5,450 bases of DNA from an uncultured Propionibacteriaceae bacterium (GTDB lineage: Bacteria > Actinomycetota > Actinomycetes > Propionibacteriales > Propionibacteriaceae), in assembly GCA_937859105.1 (NCBI GenBank), contig CALMAD010000028.1, forward strand, positions 1-5,450. Direction: 5' to 3'. Position 1 is the stretch's first letter; each line of letters begins with the position of its first letter. The notes under the pieces were generated by a model. That model saw nothing but the letters and a program-made list of their open reading frames with translations, had not been told where the DNA came from and ran no database searches. The position numbers were made by a program, and so were the translations under genes. Positions 1-5,450 of the stretch are shown here, in pieces.

Positions 1-231
1 GATCCAGTCCTCCTCGTATCCCGCCCTCATACGGCTGGGCATGACCGGTCCGGAATCGATCGTTTATGGGCCGATGGTCGACGAGGGTCGACGTGTGACC
101 TTCGCCGATAGGTGGCGGTGCTCTTCCGCTGTTGGATGGCGGGGCGAGGTCAGGTGACGCCGATGACGAGGGCCCCCCGAGCGCTTCGAGTCCGCGCACC
201 GAGGGCTGGCACGCGCTCTGCAACGTGCCTG
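1..231. other. left flank, no supported gene
   Basis: I see no convincing gene here. One frame is open from the left edge (position 2) to a TGA at 155-157 on the plus strand, about 51 codons. Its third-position G+C is only about 70 percent by hand count, clearly below the genes in this window, and I recognise no family in it. It could be the tail of a gene starting outside the window, but this is weak. Other frames are broken by stops or give Arg/Pro/Ser-rich translations typical of non-coding high-GC DNA. No tRNA, repeat array or clear promoter was seen. Confidence 0.4.
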
Positions 232-380
232 ATGGCCGAACTCCACCGACTAGCCAAGCGACGTCCGCCTGCCGGCCGACGTCGATGCCGAGTTGGTGCG
301 CCTGGCCCGCGTGCAGGGCTGCACCTCGCAGCGTCGTCATGCGTGACCTCGTGACGACCTACGTCCGTCGCAGGGCCTGA
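232..380 (+). pseudogene. frameshifted ribbon-helix-helix (CopG/Arc-like) protein remnant
   Basis: Three plus-strand frames joined in order give a plausible small ribbon-helix-helix DNA-binding protein. They are MAELHRLAK (from ATG 232), then SDVRLPADVDAELVRLARVQ and GCTS (about 257-328), then SVVMRDLVTTYVRRRA ending at TGA 378-380. The order beta strand (VRLP), helix (DAELVRLARVQG), turn, helix (VVMRDLVTTYVRRR) is the usual pattern of CopG/VapB-type antitoxins and regulators. No single frame carries all of it: the middle frame has a TAG at 251-253 and runs into a TGA at 344-346. Two frameshifts, near 253-260 and 325-333, are needed. No Shine-Dalgarno is visible before ATG 232 and there is no adjacent toxin gene. 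It is most likely a decayed gene; sequencing error or chance are alternatives. It converges on the VIT-family gene, ending 17 bases from that gene's stop. Confidence 0.45.
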
Positions 381-383
381 CCG

Positions 384-396
384 CGCCCGCAGGGCG
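384..396 (-). terminator. possible terminator hairpin after the VIT-family gene
   Basis: A 5-bp stem of pure G/C pairs (CGCCC / GGGCG) with a 3-base loop begins 1 base after the stop codon of the VIT-family gene. No run of T follows on the minus strand, so it is not a classical intrinsic terminator, although U-poor hairpins can end transcription in actinobacteria. It lies between two converging reading frames, where a terminator is expected. Confidence 0.25.
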
Positions 397-397
397 G

Positions 398-1147
398 CTA
401 GAGACCAGAGACGTTCGCGATCCGGCCGATGGAGGCGGTGACGATCATCGCTGCGGTGCCGCCGATCAGGACTCGCATCGTGGGACGGAACAGGGTCGTG
501 CCGGCCGCCCGGGCTCCGAGCACCCCGGCGACTGCCAGACCGAGGAGCGTCACCGCGACGATCAGGATGAGCCTTGACCCGTGGCTGGTGGCCAGCATGC
601 CGAGGAAGGGGACCAGTCCGCCGAGGGTGAAGCTGGCCGCTGACGCGGCGGCGGCCTGCCCGGGTCGCGCCTTGGTCGACTCGTGATGCCCGAGCTCGTC
701 GCGCAGGTGGGCCTCCAGCGGGTCGTTCTCGTGCAGCGCGACGGCGACCTGCTCGGCGAGTTCGCGCGGGACGCCACGCGCCTGGTAGATCTGGGTGAGC
801 CCTTCCAGCTCTCCCTCGGGATCTGCGGCCTGCTCGGCCATCTCGGTCTGCCGGTCTGCGCTCTCCACGTCGGACTGTGCGCTGACCGACACGTACTCAC
901 CGGCCGCCATGGCCATCGCCCCGGCGGACAGGCCCGCGATGCCTGCGGTCAGGACTGCGCCGGTCGAAGCGCCGGCGGCGACCACGCCAACCATCAGGCT
1001 CGAGGTGGACACCAGTCCGTCGTTGGCCCCCAGCACCGCCGCGCGCAGCCATCCGGCCCGCCCGGTCTTGTGCCCCTCGGAGTGTCCCGCCAGCACGGTG
1101 AAGAACGTGCTGGCGCCGGTGTCGTCCGGACGTTCGGTCTTGGTCAT
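398..1147 (-). CDS. VIT1/CCC1-family Fe2+/Mn2+ transporter
   Basis: A 249-residue membrane protein of the VIT1/CCC1 family, whose members move Fe2+ or Mn2+ out of the cytosol, in bacteria probably by export. About five membrane segments are visible: roughly 35-60, 63-85, 167-187, 191-213 and 224-247. The first carries the family motif LGANDGLVSTSSLMVG (N42-D43-G44) and the second carries M78, M80 and GEYVS (E84), the pore-lining signatures. Residues 86-165 form an acidic hydrophilic loop rich in Glu (e.g. E111, E113, E115, E140, E145, E151), matching the cytosolic metal-binding domain between TM2 and TM3. The start is ATG 1147 because GGAGG sits 4 bases upstream. An in-frame ATG at 1207 would add 20 unconserved-looking residues and has no comparable site. 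It is the last gene of the minus-strand block, 97 bases after the small orphan gene. Its family is clear; Fe versus Mn cannot be told. Confidence 0.93.
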   Translation of the reverse strand: MTKTERPDDTGASTFFTVLAGHSEGHKTGRAGWLRAAVLGANDGLVSTSSLMVGVVAAGASTGAVLTAGIAGLSAGAMAMAAGEYVSVSAQSDVESADRQTEMAEQAADPEGELEGLTQIYQARGVPRELAEQVAVALHENDPLEAHLRDELGHHESTKARPGQAAAASAASFTLGGLVPFLGMLATSHGSRLILIVAVTLLGLAVAGVLGARAAGTTLFRPTMRVLIGGTAAMIVTASIGRIANVSGL

Positions 1148-1244
1148 GGATCCTCCGTCGGTCGGTTCTATTCGTTGAGGCGTGGGCGATTGCCCGGCAG
1201 CACGCATCGGGCGGGCTGGGTGTGCCGTCGGGGCGTGTCAGGTC

Positions 1245-1490
1245 TCAGCGGTCGGCGTTGGTGCGACCCGGGGTCGTGCTGGGGGTGTCGTGGTCGGTGA
1301 GCAGGGTTGCGATCTCGCTGAGCTGGGTGGACATCTGCAGGCCGAGCTCGTAGGTGGCCATGGTGGCGTGGTACTGAGCGATCGCGAGGGCGACGATCGT
1401 TTCGGTCGCGTCTGGTCCTTGGTCGGCATTGTTGAATGCCCGGACGGCTTCGTCGTGGCTGTCGGTGTGGGCCATCCTCGATGGTGGCAT
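1245..1490 (-). CDS. small acidic protein of unknown function, coupled to the flavodoxin gene
   Basis: An 81-residue protein that I do not recognise. Support for coding: codons end almost only in G or C, the composition is balanced, unlike the Pro/Ser/Thr-rich overlapping frame, and the start is one base after the preceding stop (TGA-A-ATG), the usual arrangement for translational coupling. An AGGA stretch lies about 4-5 bases before ATG 1490. A second in-frame ATG at 1475 would give 76 residues beginning MAHTDSHDEAV; GAGG directly abuts it, too close for good initiation. Residues about 28-64 look like one or two amphipathic helices (TETIVALAIAQYHATMATYE and following), with disordered polar ends. 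There is no signal peptide, membrane segment or Cys/His metal cluster. The position between a flavodoxin and a metal transporter suggests an accessory role, but no function can be assigned. Confidence 0.72.
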   Translation of the reverse strand: MPPSRMAHTDSHDEAVRAFNNADQGPDATETIVALAIAQYHATMATYELGLQMSTQLSEIATLLTDHDTPSTTPGRTNADR

Positions 1491-1491
1491 T

Positions 1492-2088
1492 TCATCCTGC
1501 CGATCGGGTCGGGTCAGATTGGTGGGTCTGGTCTGCGATGGTGCGGGCCCATGCCTCGATCTGGGTCCAGTTGCGGTAGTCGCCGGGGGGCAGCAGGTAG
1601 CGACCGACGGGTCGGCGGCGCATGGCGCGTTCGCTTCGGGTCAGGCCGGTGGGGTCGAGGGCGCCGAAGAACACGCGGTGTTCGCGGGGGTCGATCGCCG
1701 CGATGATGTCGGTCACGTCGGGTGGTGTGTCCAGGGTGCGCGGGTCGGGCCTGGAGTCATCGGAGGTGTCGGGGCCGAGCGGCCCGCTGCTGAACAGCCA
1801 CACCGGGTGGGCGCGCAGCAGGTCGCGGTTGCGGGCGACGAGCGCGGTCGCGTCCTTGAGCCAGTAGCCGAAGTGGATCGCGCTGCCGATGACGAACCCG
1901 TCGTACCCGGCCAGGTCCGCGTTGTCGTCGGCCGGGTGCACGCGTGCTGGTTGGCCGGCCAGAGCGAGCGTCGTGGCGATGTGTTCGGCGATCTGTCTGG
2001 TTGAGCCGTGCTTGCTTGCGTACGCCACGAGGAGCGTGCCGGTTCCACGGTCGGGAGAGTCGGGCGGTATACCGCCGGGTTCGTGCAC
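1492..2088 (-). CDS. flavodoxin-fold protein, HemG-like
   Basis: A 198-residue soluble FMN-binding flavodoxin-domain protein of the kind related to HemG, the menaquinone-linked protoporphyrinogen IX dehydrogenase. After an N-terminal extension of about 17 residues comes strand 1 and the FMN phosphate loop (LLVAYASKHGSTRQIAEHIA, 19-38; SKHGST is the T/S-x-x-G-x-T type loop). Then come the motif YDGFVIGSAIHFGYW (62-76), FSSGPLG (99-105), and a C-terminal GDYRNWTQIEAWA (169-181) typical of this subfamily. The start is GTG 2088: AAGGAGG at 2097-2103 is 8 bases upstream and is the strongest ribosome site in the window. The gene follows the MgtE-like gene by 75 bases and is coupled to the small gene downstream. 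The presumed role is electron transfer with bound FMN. A true protoporphyrinogen oxidase function is possible but unproven, as many actinobacterial members are annotated only as flavodoxin. Confidence 0.88.
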   Translation of the reverse strand: MHEPGGIPPDSPDRGTGTLLVAYASKHGSTRQIAEHIATTLALAGQPARVHPADDNADLAGYDGFVIGSAIHFGYWLKDATALVARNRDLLRAHPVWLFSSGPLGPDTSDDSRPDPRTLDTPPDVTDIIAAIDPREHRVFFGALDPTGLTRSERAMRRRPVGRYLLPPGDYRNWTQIEAWARTIADQTHQSDPTRSAG

Positions 2089-2163
2089 CTGCCGTCCCTC
2101 CTTCCTGACGTGCGGGGCTACTCAAGGACTGCAGGGGTGTTGTGGCGCGGGGGCGGTGGGCTG

Positions 2164-3420
2164 CTACCCGCGGCGGCGTCGCCATTCGGGTGCGATGGCC
2201 GCTTCGAGGATGTCGTCGCTGGTCAGGACTCCGATGAGGTGGTCGTCGTGGTCCAGGACGGGCAGGATCAGCAGGTTGTAGTCGGCCATGGTCAAGGTGA
2301 TCTCGTTGATGTCGGCGTCCGGGTGTACGTGCACGGGGTCGGCTTCGGCCAGGTCGGCGAGGGTTGCGTCGGGTTCGGCTTGCACGAGGGTGACCAGGGC
2401 GACCGCGCCGGTCAGGGCGTGGTGGGTGTCGTGGCAGAACACGACGACGATGGCTTCGGGTTGCATCTGGGTCGCGGCTCGGACAGCGGCGATGGCCTGC
2501 GCTGCGGTCGTGGTAGCAGGCAGCAGGAGGTGGTCGGGGCTCATCAGTCCGCCGGCGGTGGCTTCCTGGTAGCCGAGCAGCGCTGTGATCTTCTTCTGCT
2601 GGGCGTCGGGCATCCCCCGCAGGACGGCCATGCGGCGCTCCTGCGGTAGGTCCAGCAGGGCGTCGGCGGCGTCGTCGGCGCGCATGCGGCCCAGGACGTC
2701 GGCGATCTGCGGGTCGGTGCGCTCTTCGAGCAGGTCCGAGGCCTGGTCCTCGTCGAGCTCCTCGAAGACGTCGGCCTCAAGGTCGGGGTGGGCGTGCACA
2801 CGGGTGAGCAGCTCGCGCTGCTCACCGGCGGAGGCTTCCTCGATGATGTCGGCGAGCTGGGCGGGCTTGAGGCGTCGCAGCCGGCCCATGGGTGCGCGGG
2901 ACGGTAGGGAGCCGTCGTGACCGATGAGGGCTTCGAACCCCGACCAGTTGCGCCAGGTGTGCCCGCCGCGTCCGGGCAGCCAGCGGCGTGGGTGGATATC
3001 GACGGCGGTGGCGACCCAGCCGTCGGTGGTGCGGGTCAGCTGGACGTCGTGCGCGGTGACCAGGCCTGGTTGCTCGATGTCGATCAGGCGGTGACCCAGG
3101 ACGTCGTCTCGCAGCAGGACCTCACCGGTGCGCCGCTCAAAGGGCCGTAGGTCCAGCCGGGCCGAGGCCAGCACGAGGTGCTGGTCGTCCCAGGCGAGGA
3201 TCTGTGCGGCCGGGACGAACAGCTCGCGTCCACCGATGTTCGCGACCAGTCCGCTGACCTCGGGGTAGTTCTCCTCGCGCAGGCGCACGATGATGTCGGC
3301 CAGTCGCCCCAGGGCGTGCCCGGCTGCGGCGAGCGCGGTTCGGCGCAGCGTCGCGGACAGCAGCAGGACGTCGGGCGGCGGGTTCGGGGCGGCGGGGTGG
3401 GGTTCGGTCGCTTCGCTCAT
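2164..3420 (-). CDS. soluble MgtE N-domain plus CBS-pair protein, probable Mg2+ sensor
   Basis: A 418-residue protein with the cytosolic half of an MgtE magnesium channel and no membrane part. Order: Pro-rich tail (1-17); two PRC-barrel-like beta-rich segments (about 18-85 and 88-148); a basic linker containing RLRRLKPAQLADIIEEA; the acidic MgtE N-domain helical repeats (about 185-285); the family hallmark YQEATAGGLMSPDHLLLP (284-301); CBS 1 (about 295-345); and CBS 2 (about 360-412, with YNLLILPVLDHDDHLIGVLT then SDDILEAAI). In true MgtE these domains bind Mg2+ in an acidic interface and close the pore; here the protein stops after CBS 2. ATG 3420 has AAGGAAG 6 bases upstream. It follows the Nramp-type gene by 36 bases, so the two are almost certainly co-transcribed. 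A regulatory or gating subunit for that transporter is the natural inference. Binding of a nucleotide by the CBS pair is also possible. Confidence 0.92.
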   Translation of the reverse strand: MSEATEPHPAAPNPPPDVLLLSATLRRTALAAAGHALGRLADIIVRLREENYPEVSGLVANIGGRELFVPAAQILAWDDQHLVLASARLDLRPFERRTGEVLLRDDVLGHRLIDIEQPGLVTAHDVQLTRTTDGWVATAVDIHPRRWLPGRGGHTWRNWSGFEALIGHDGSLPSRAPMGRLRRLKPAQLADIIEEASAGEQRELLTRVHAHPDLEADVFEELDEDQASDLLEERTDPQIADVLGRMRADDAADALLDLPQERRMAVLRGMPDAQQKKITALLGYQEATAGGLMSPDHLLLPATTTAAQAIAAVRAATQMQPEAIVVVFCHDTHHALTGAVALVTLVQAEPDATLADLAEADPVHVHPDADINEITLTMADYNLLILPVLDHDDHLIGVLTSDDILEAAIAPEWRRRRG

Positions 3421-3456
3421 CGTGCTCTTCCTTGTCGGTGCGCGAGTGGTTCGGGT

Positions 3457-5091
3457 TCACGAGCCCAGGGCGAGCTGGACCACCTTGATGACGACCAGCG
3501 CGGAGGCCACGACCAGGTAGCCGCGCAGGACGGTCAGCCCGGTCTTGGTCCCGGCACTCATCACGGGCTTGCTCAGCATCGCCACCGGTGGCATGCGCCA
3601 GGTAGCACGGTCGGGTGCCACCTCCAGGGGGTGGGCAGAGGGCTGGCCCTTGTGGCGGTGCGCGACCCAGGCCAGGTAGGCCCCGGCGATGATCGTCAGC
3701 GCCGTCCCGGCGATGAAGATCGCGATGATCTGGGCCGAGGTGATTGCCGGGAACAGCACGCTGGCGGTCAAGATCGTGGACAGCATCACCAGCACGGCGA
3801 TGATCAGCGCGCTGAAGATGTTCTTGCCGCGCCCGTTGACCCACGGGCCGAGCACCGCCCGGTCGTTGCACAGCAGCAGCAAGAACACGGTCGCTGAGGG
3901 CAGCAGCACACCGGCGAGAGTCTGCACGCCCTCGGTCAGCAGCCCCAGCGGGCTGCCCGGGATGACCACGATCACCGCGGAGATCACCAGCAGCCCGGCA
4001 AAGACCGCGTAGAACCCCTTGGCCTCCGACGGGCGGCGGTGCAGCGAGTGGTGCAGGCCCAGCACGTCACCCAGGGCGTAGGACGTCGACAGGCCCACCG
4101 CAGCCGCACCGATGATGGATGCATCGATCAGCGCGATCGCGAACAAGATCCCCGCCCAGTGCCCCGCAGCCGCAGCCAGCCCCTGTGCGACGCCGGCCGC
4201 GTCGGTGAAGTTGCCCTGCCCGGGGGTGCCGGCGAACGCCGCAGAGGTGAACGCCATCATCGCCCCGGCACCCACGACCACCACCACGATCCCGATCCAC
4301 AGGTCCACCCGCTCGTAGGCGATGAACCGGGGCGTGATCCGCTTGTCGATCAGGTAGGACTGCTGGAAGAACAGCTGCCACGGCGCGACCGTCGTGCCGA
4401 CGATCGCGATGATCAGCAGCATCACCGTGGACAGCTGCGAGCCGCCCGGCATACCCGGGACCACGAGGTCGTGCACGACCTGTCCGACGGGCGGGTGCAC
4501 CGCCAGGTAGATCGGGATCAGCGTGAGCGAACCGGCAACCAGGACCATGCTGACCCGCTCGAACCGACGGAACGAGCCGGTCGAGACCGAGGCGATCACG
4601 ATGAGCGCGGCCGCGAACACACCCGGGACCTTCGGCAGCCCCAGGTAGCTCAGACCCAGGCTGATCCCGATGAACTCGGTCACGATCGTCAAGGCGTTGA
4701 GCAGGAACAGGTCGATGACCGAGAACGCGCCCCAGAACTTGCCGTACCTCTCCAAGATCAACCGAGCGTGCCCCACCCCGGTCACCGCACCCAGCCGCAG
4801 CACCATCTCCTGGTTGACGTAGATCACCGGGACCAGCAGCAGCAACGTCCACAGCATCCGGGTGCCGTAGTTCTGCCCGGCCTGGGTGTAGGTGCCGAAC
4901 GCACCGGCATCGTTGTCACCGACCATCACGATCAGACCAGGGCCGATGACCGCCAGCAGCGTCTTGAACCGCATCGAGGCCCGGCTGCGAGGGGCGACGT
5001 CACCTTGCCGGATCGTGCCGAACGCGCCCTCGATGTCACCGATGTGGGCGCTGTCCAGCACCGCGCTGGCGCCGCTCGGGTTCTCGGTCAT
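3457..5091 (-). CDS. Nramp/SLC11-superfamily metal transporter with non-canonical metal site
   Basis: A 544-residue integral membrane protein with about 11 membrane segments after a hydrophilic N-terminus of about 42 residues, matching the Nramp (SLC11/MntH) fold. The TM1 region reads IGPGLIVMVGDNDAGAFG (49-66). The usual DPGN metal motif is D61-A62-G63-A64, so the Asp is kept and the Asn ligand is Ala. In TM6 the usual MPHN is A236-P237-W238-Q239, so the Met ligand that favours Mn2+/Fe2+ over Mg2+/Ca2+ is Ala and the His is Trp. Loss of that Met is a feature of Nramp-related magnesium transporters (NRMT), so Mg2+ or another hard ion is the inferred substrate; proton coupling may also differ. 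ATG 5091 has GGAG 6 bases upstream. An in-frame start at 5172 would add 27 residues lacking family character. It is first in the minus-strand block and is followed by the MgtE-like sensor gene. Confidence 0.93.
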   Translation of the reverse strand: MTENPSGASAVLDSAHIGDIEGAFGTIRQGDVAPRSRASMRFKTLLAVIGPGLIVMVGDNDAGAFGTYTQAGQNYGTRMLWTLLLLVPVIYVNQEMVLRLGAVTGVGHARLILERYGKFWGAFSVIDLFLLNALTIVTEFIGISLGLSYLGLPKVPGVFAAALIVIASVSTGSFRRFERVSMVLVAGSLTLIPIYLAVHPPVGQVVHDLVVPGMPGGSQLSTVMLLIIAIVGTTVAPWQLFFQQSYLIDKRITPRFIAYERVDLWIGIVVVVVGAGAMMAFTSAAFAGTPGQGNFTDAAGVAQGLAAAAGHWAGILFAIALIDASIIGAAAVGLSTSYALGDVLGLHHSLHRRPSEAKGFYAVFAGLLVISAVIVVIPGSPLGLLTEGVQTLAGVLLPSATVFLLLLCNDRAVLGPWVNGRGKNIFSALIIAVLVMLSTILTASVLFPAITSAQIIAIFIAGTALTIIAGAYLAWVAHRHKGQPSAHPLEVAPDRATWRMPPVAMLSKPVMSAGTKTGLTVLRGYLVVASALVVIKVVQLALGS

Positions 5092-5159
5092 CACATGCTC
5101 CAAGCGCAGCAGAGCCCCACCCGAAGGCAGCGGCGGACAAGAGGGGAACGGGCGCGCAC

Positions 5160-5320
5160 TCCGGCGCACCACACGGGCAGGCGTCCTCGACGAGCAGGGC
5201 CGGCGCCCAACGGCGACCGGCAGGCGACTACTTCGCCCCGAAGCGCTGGCGTGACCAGTGATGAGGACAGAACGAGGTGCGGGCGACTATGTCCGGGATT
5301 CACGTCCCTCACCTCCCTGA
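5160..5320 (-). ncRNA. weak candidate for a diverged M-box (Mg2+) riboswitch
   Basis: Read on the minus strand, the leader contains in the right order AGGTGAGG (5314-5307), a CGGACATAGTCGCCC stretch just after it, an ACGCC block (about 5252-5248), and GGACGCCTGCCC (5186-5175). The M-box aptamer has similarly ordered blocks (AGGUGAGG, a GCUGCUGCCC-type segment, GACGCC, GGAUGCUUGUCC); the last differs here only by C/T changes, from memory of the B. subtilis element. Against it, I could not build the closing P1 helix, the GCUAAAGC-like end block is absent, and the spacing between the first and last blocks (about 128 versus about 101 nt) is longer. Context favours it, since NRMT-type Nramp and MgtE genes are known M-box targets. 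Confidence 0.2.
5200..5220 (-). other. strong leader hairpin
   Basis: On the minus strand CCGG-T-CGCC-GTTG-GGCG-CCGG folds into an 8-bp all-G/C stem with a single bulged T and a 4-base loop. It lies about 110 bases before the Nramp start codon, in the middle of the probable leader. No T run follows, so it is not a classical terminator; it may be a structural arm of a regulatory RNA or a pause site. Confidence 0.45.
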
Positions 5321-5364
5321 CCAGATCGGCGTACCCGCGACACGGGCGTGTGTGCGACGGGAGA

Positions 5365-5394
5365 AGTACAGCCCGTCGCCCGATGGACTGTCAA
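5365..5394 (-). promoter_or_regulatory. probable promoter of the Nramp-to-VIT block
   Basis: The minus strand has a perfect TTGACA (-35, positions 5394-5389), an 18-base spacer, and TGTACT (-10, positions 5370-5365), which matches four of six consensus bases. Transcription would begin near 5358. The -35 lies 2 bases from the palindrome at 5397-5408, so a protein bound there would touch or sit just upstream of this promoter. Confidence 0.5.
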
Positions 5395-5413
5395 GCAGTT
5401 GCGCAACTATAGT
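5384..5413 (+). promoter_or_regulatory. probable promoter of the divergent right-hand gene
   Basis: The plus strand has TGGACT (5384-5389) as a weak -35, an 18-base spacer, and TATAGT (5408-5413) as a good -10. A start near 5420 would leave a leader of about 24 bases before ATG 5444. The palindrome 5397-5408 fills most of the spacer and touches the -10, a classical place for a repressor. Confidence 0.5.
5397..5408. promoter_or_regulatory. perfect palindrome, candidate operator
   Basis: AGTTGCGCAACT is a perfect 12-bp inverted repeat with no spacer. It lies between the -35 and -10 of the plus-strand promoter and beside the -35 of the minus-strand promoter, so one dimeric regulator could control both units. 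A second short palindrome, ACTATAGT (5406-5413), overlaps it. I cannot assign the regulator family from the site alone; MarR-, ArsR- or TetR-type proteins are all possible. Confidence 0.5.
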
Positions 5414-5443
5414 CTTGCCTTACTTGGAAGCAGGAGACCGACG

Positions 5444-5450
5444 ATGCACC
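5444..5450 (+). CDS. start of a divergent gene, cut by the window edge
   Basis: ATG at 5444 is preceded by AGGAG (5432-5436) with 7 bases between, and by a plausible promoter and operator, which together suggest a real gene start. Only the first two codons (Met-His) and one base are in the window, so nothing can be said about the product. A gene divergent from an operon and sharing an operator with it is often the regulator of that operon; this is an inference from layout only. Confidence 0.5.

Larger units (their letters stand above)
5092..5357 (-). other. long probable 5' leader of the Nramp-type gene
   Basis: If the minus-strand promoter at 5365-5394 is used, transcription starts near 5358 and the Nramp mRNA carries an untranslated leader of about 265 nt. 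No minus-strand frame here looks coding: the 27 codons in frame upstream of ATG 5091, and the 73-codon frame at 5091-5312, have unremarkable Arg/Leu/Cys-rich translations. The leader contains a strong hairpin at 5200-5220, a small CTTCG/CGAAG hairpin near 5230-5243, and the M-box-like blocks described separately. Its length alone suggests post-initiation control. No T-tract terminator is visible, so control, if any, would more likely act on translation or through Rho. Confidence 0.45.

Noticed and set aside
1183..1194. Small hairpin GGGC-AATC-GCCC between the orphan gene and the VIT-family gene
   Set aside because: The stem is 4 bp with no T run, too weak to call an internal terminator.
683..1300. 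Plus-strand open frame of 205 codons opposite the VIT-family gene
   Set aside because: It is Gly/Arg/Val-rich with no recognisable fold, and the minus strand carries an unmistakable VIT-family protein.
1238..1495. Alternative 85-codon frame for the small gene, starting at ATG 1495
   Set aside because: Its translation is dominated by Pro, Ser and Thr and lacks the third-position G/C bias of the frame starting at 1490.
3137..3871. Minus-strand open frame of 244 codons overlapping the Nramp-type and MgtE-like genes
   Set aside because: It overlaps both genes in another frame, with Arg/Pro/Gly-rich translation and no family signature; it is a shadow frame.
5220..5289. Direct repeat GCAGGCGACTA / GCGGGCGACTA, 59 bases apart
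   Set aside because: Only two copies of 11 bases with one mismatch in GC-rich DNA; chance is a sufficient explanation.
4039..5412. Long plus-strand open frame of 457 codons
   Set aside because: It lies antisense to the Nramp-type gene and is extremely rich in Arg, Gln, His and Asp, as expected for the shadow of a GC-rich coding strand. It has no domain character.
5406..5430. DtxR/IdeR-like iron box near the right-hand promoter
   Set aside because: About 11 of 19 positions match the DtxR consensus by hand, but the site itself has almost no dyad symmetry, so it is not convincing.

Overview
The window looks like chromosomal DNA of a high-GC Gram-positive bacterium (Actinomycetota). The evidence is very high G+C with a strong G/C preference at third codon positions, GGAGG-type ribosome sites, and gene families in the forms usual for that phylum. 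Genus cannot be told from the sequence. All five well-supported genes lie on the minus strand and read right to left as one compact block.

From right to left the block is: an Nramp/SLC11-superfamily metal transporter with an altered metal site (5091-3457); a soluble protein made of the cytosolic sensing parts of an MgtE magnesium channel, namely PRC-barrel-like segments, MgtE N-domain and a CBS pair, with no membrane domain (3420-2164); a HemG-like flavodoxin-fold protein (2088-1492, GTG start); a small acidic orphan protein whose start follows the flavodoxin stop by one base (1490-1245); and a VIT1/CCC1-family iron/manganese transporter (1147-398). Gaps between neighbours are 36, 75, 1 and 97 bases, so a single transcript is likely. 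A short GC hairpin directly after the last stop is the only terminator candidate.

The control region is at the right end (5092-5443). A divergent plus-strand gene appears to start at 5444, with only its first codons inside the window. Between the two units are a minus-strand promoter with a perfect TTGACA -35, a plus-strand TATAGT -10, and a perfect 12-bp palindrome (5397-5408) that fits a dimeric regulator acting on both. If the minus promoter is used, the Nramp mRNA has a leader of about 265 nt. That leader has a strong hairpin and a few short blocks resembling conserved pieces of the M-box magnesium riboswitch; this is only suggestive.

The left end (1-397) has no intact gene. Part of it (about 232-380, plus strand) reads as a ribbon-helix-helix protein broken by two frameshifts.

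Working model (inference): a divalent-metal module in which a magnesium-type Nramp relative imports Mg2+ or a similar ion, the detached MgtE sensor reports ion level or gates the transporter, and the VIT-family protein exports or stores Fe2+/Mn2+. The flavodoxin may add a redox or heme-related step.
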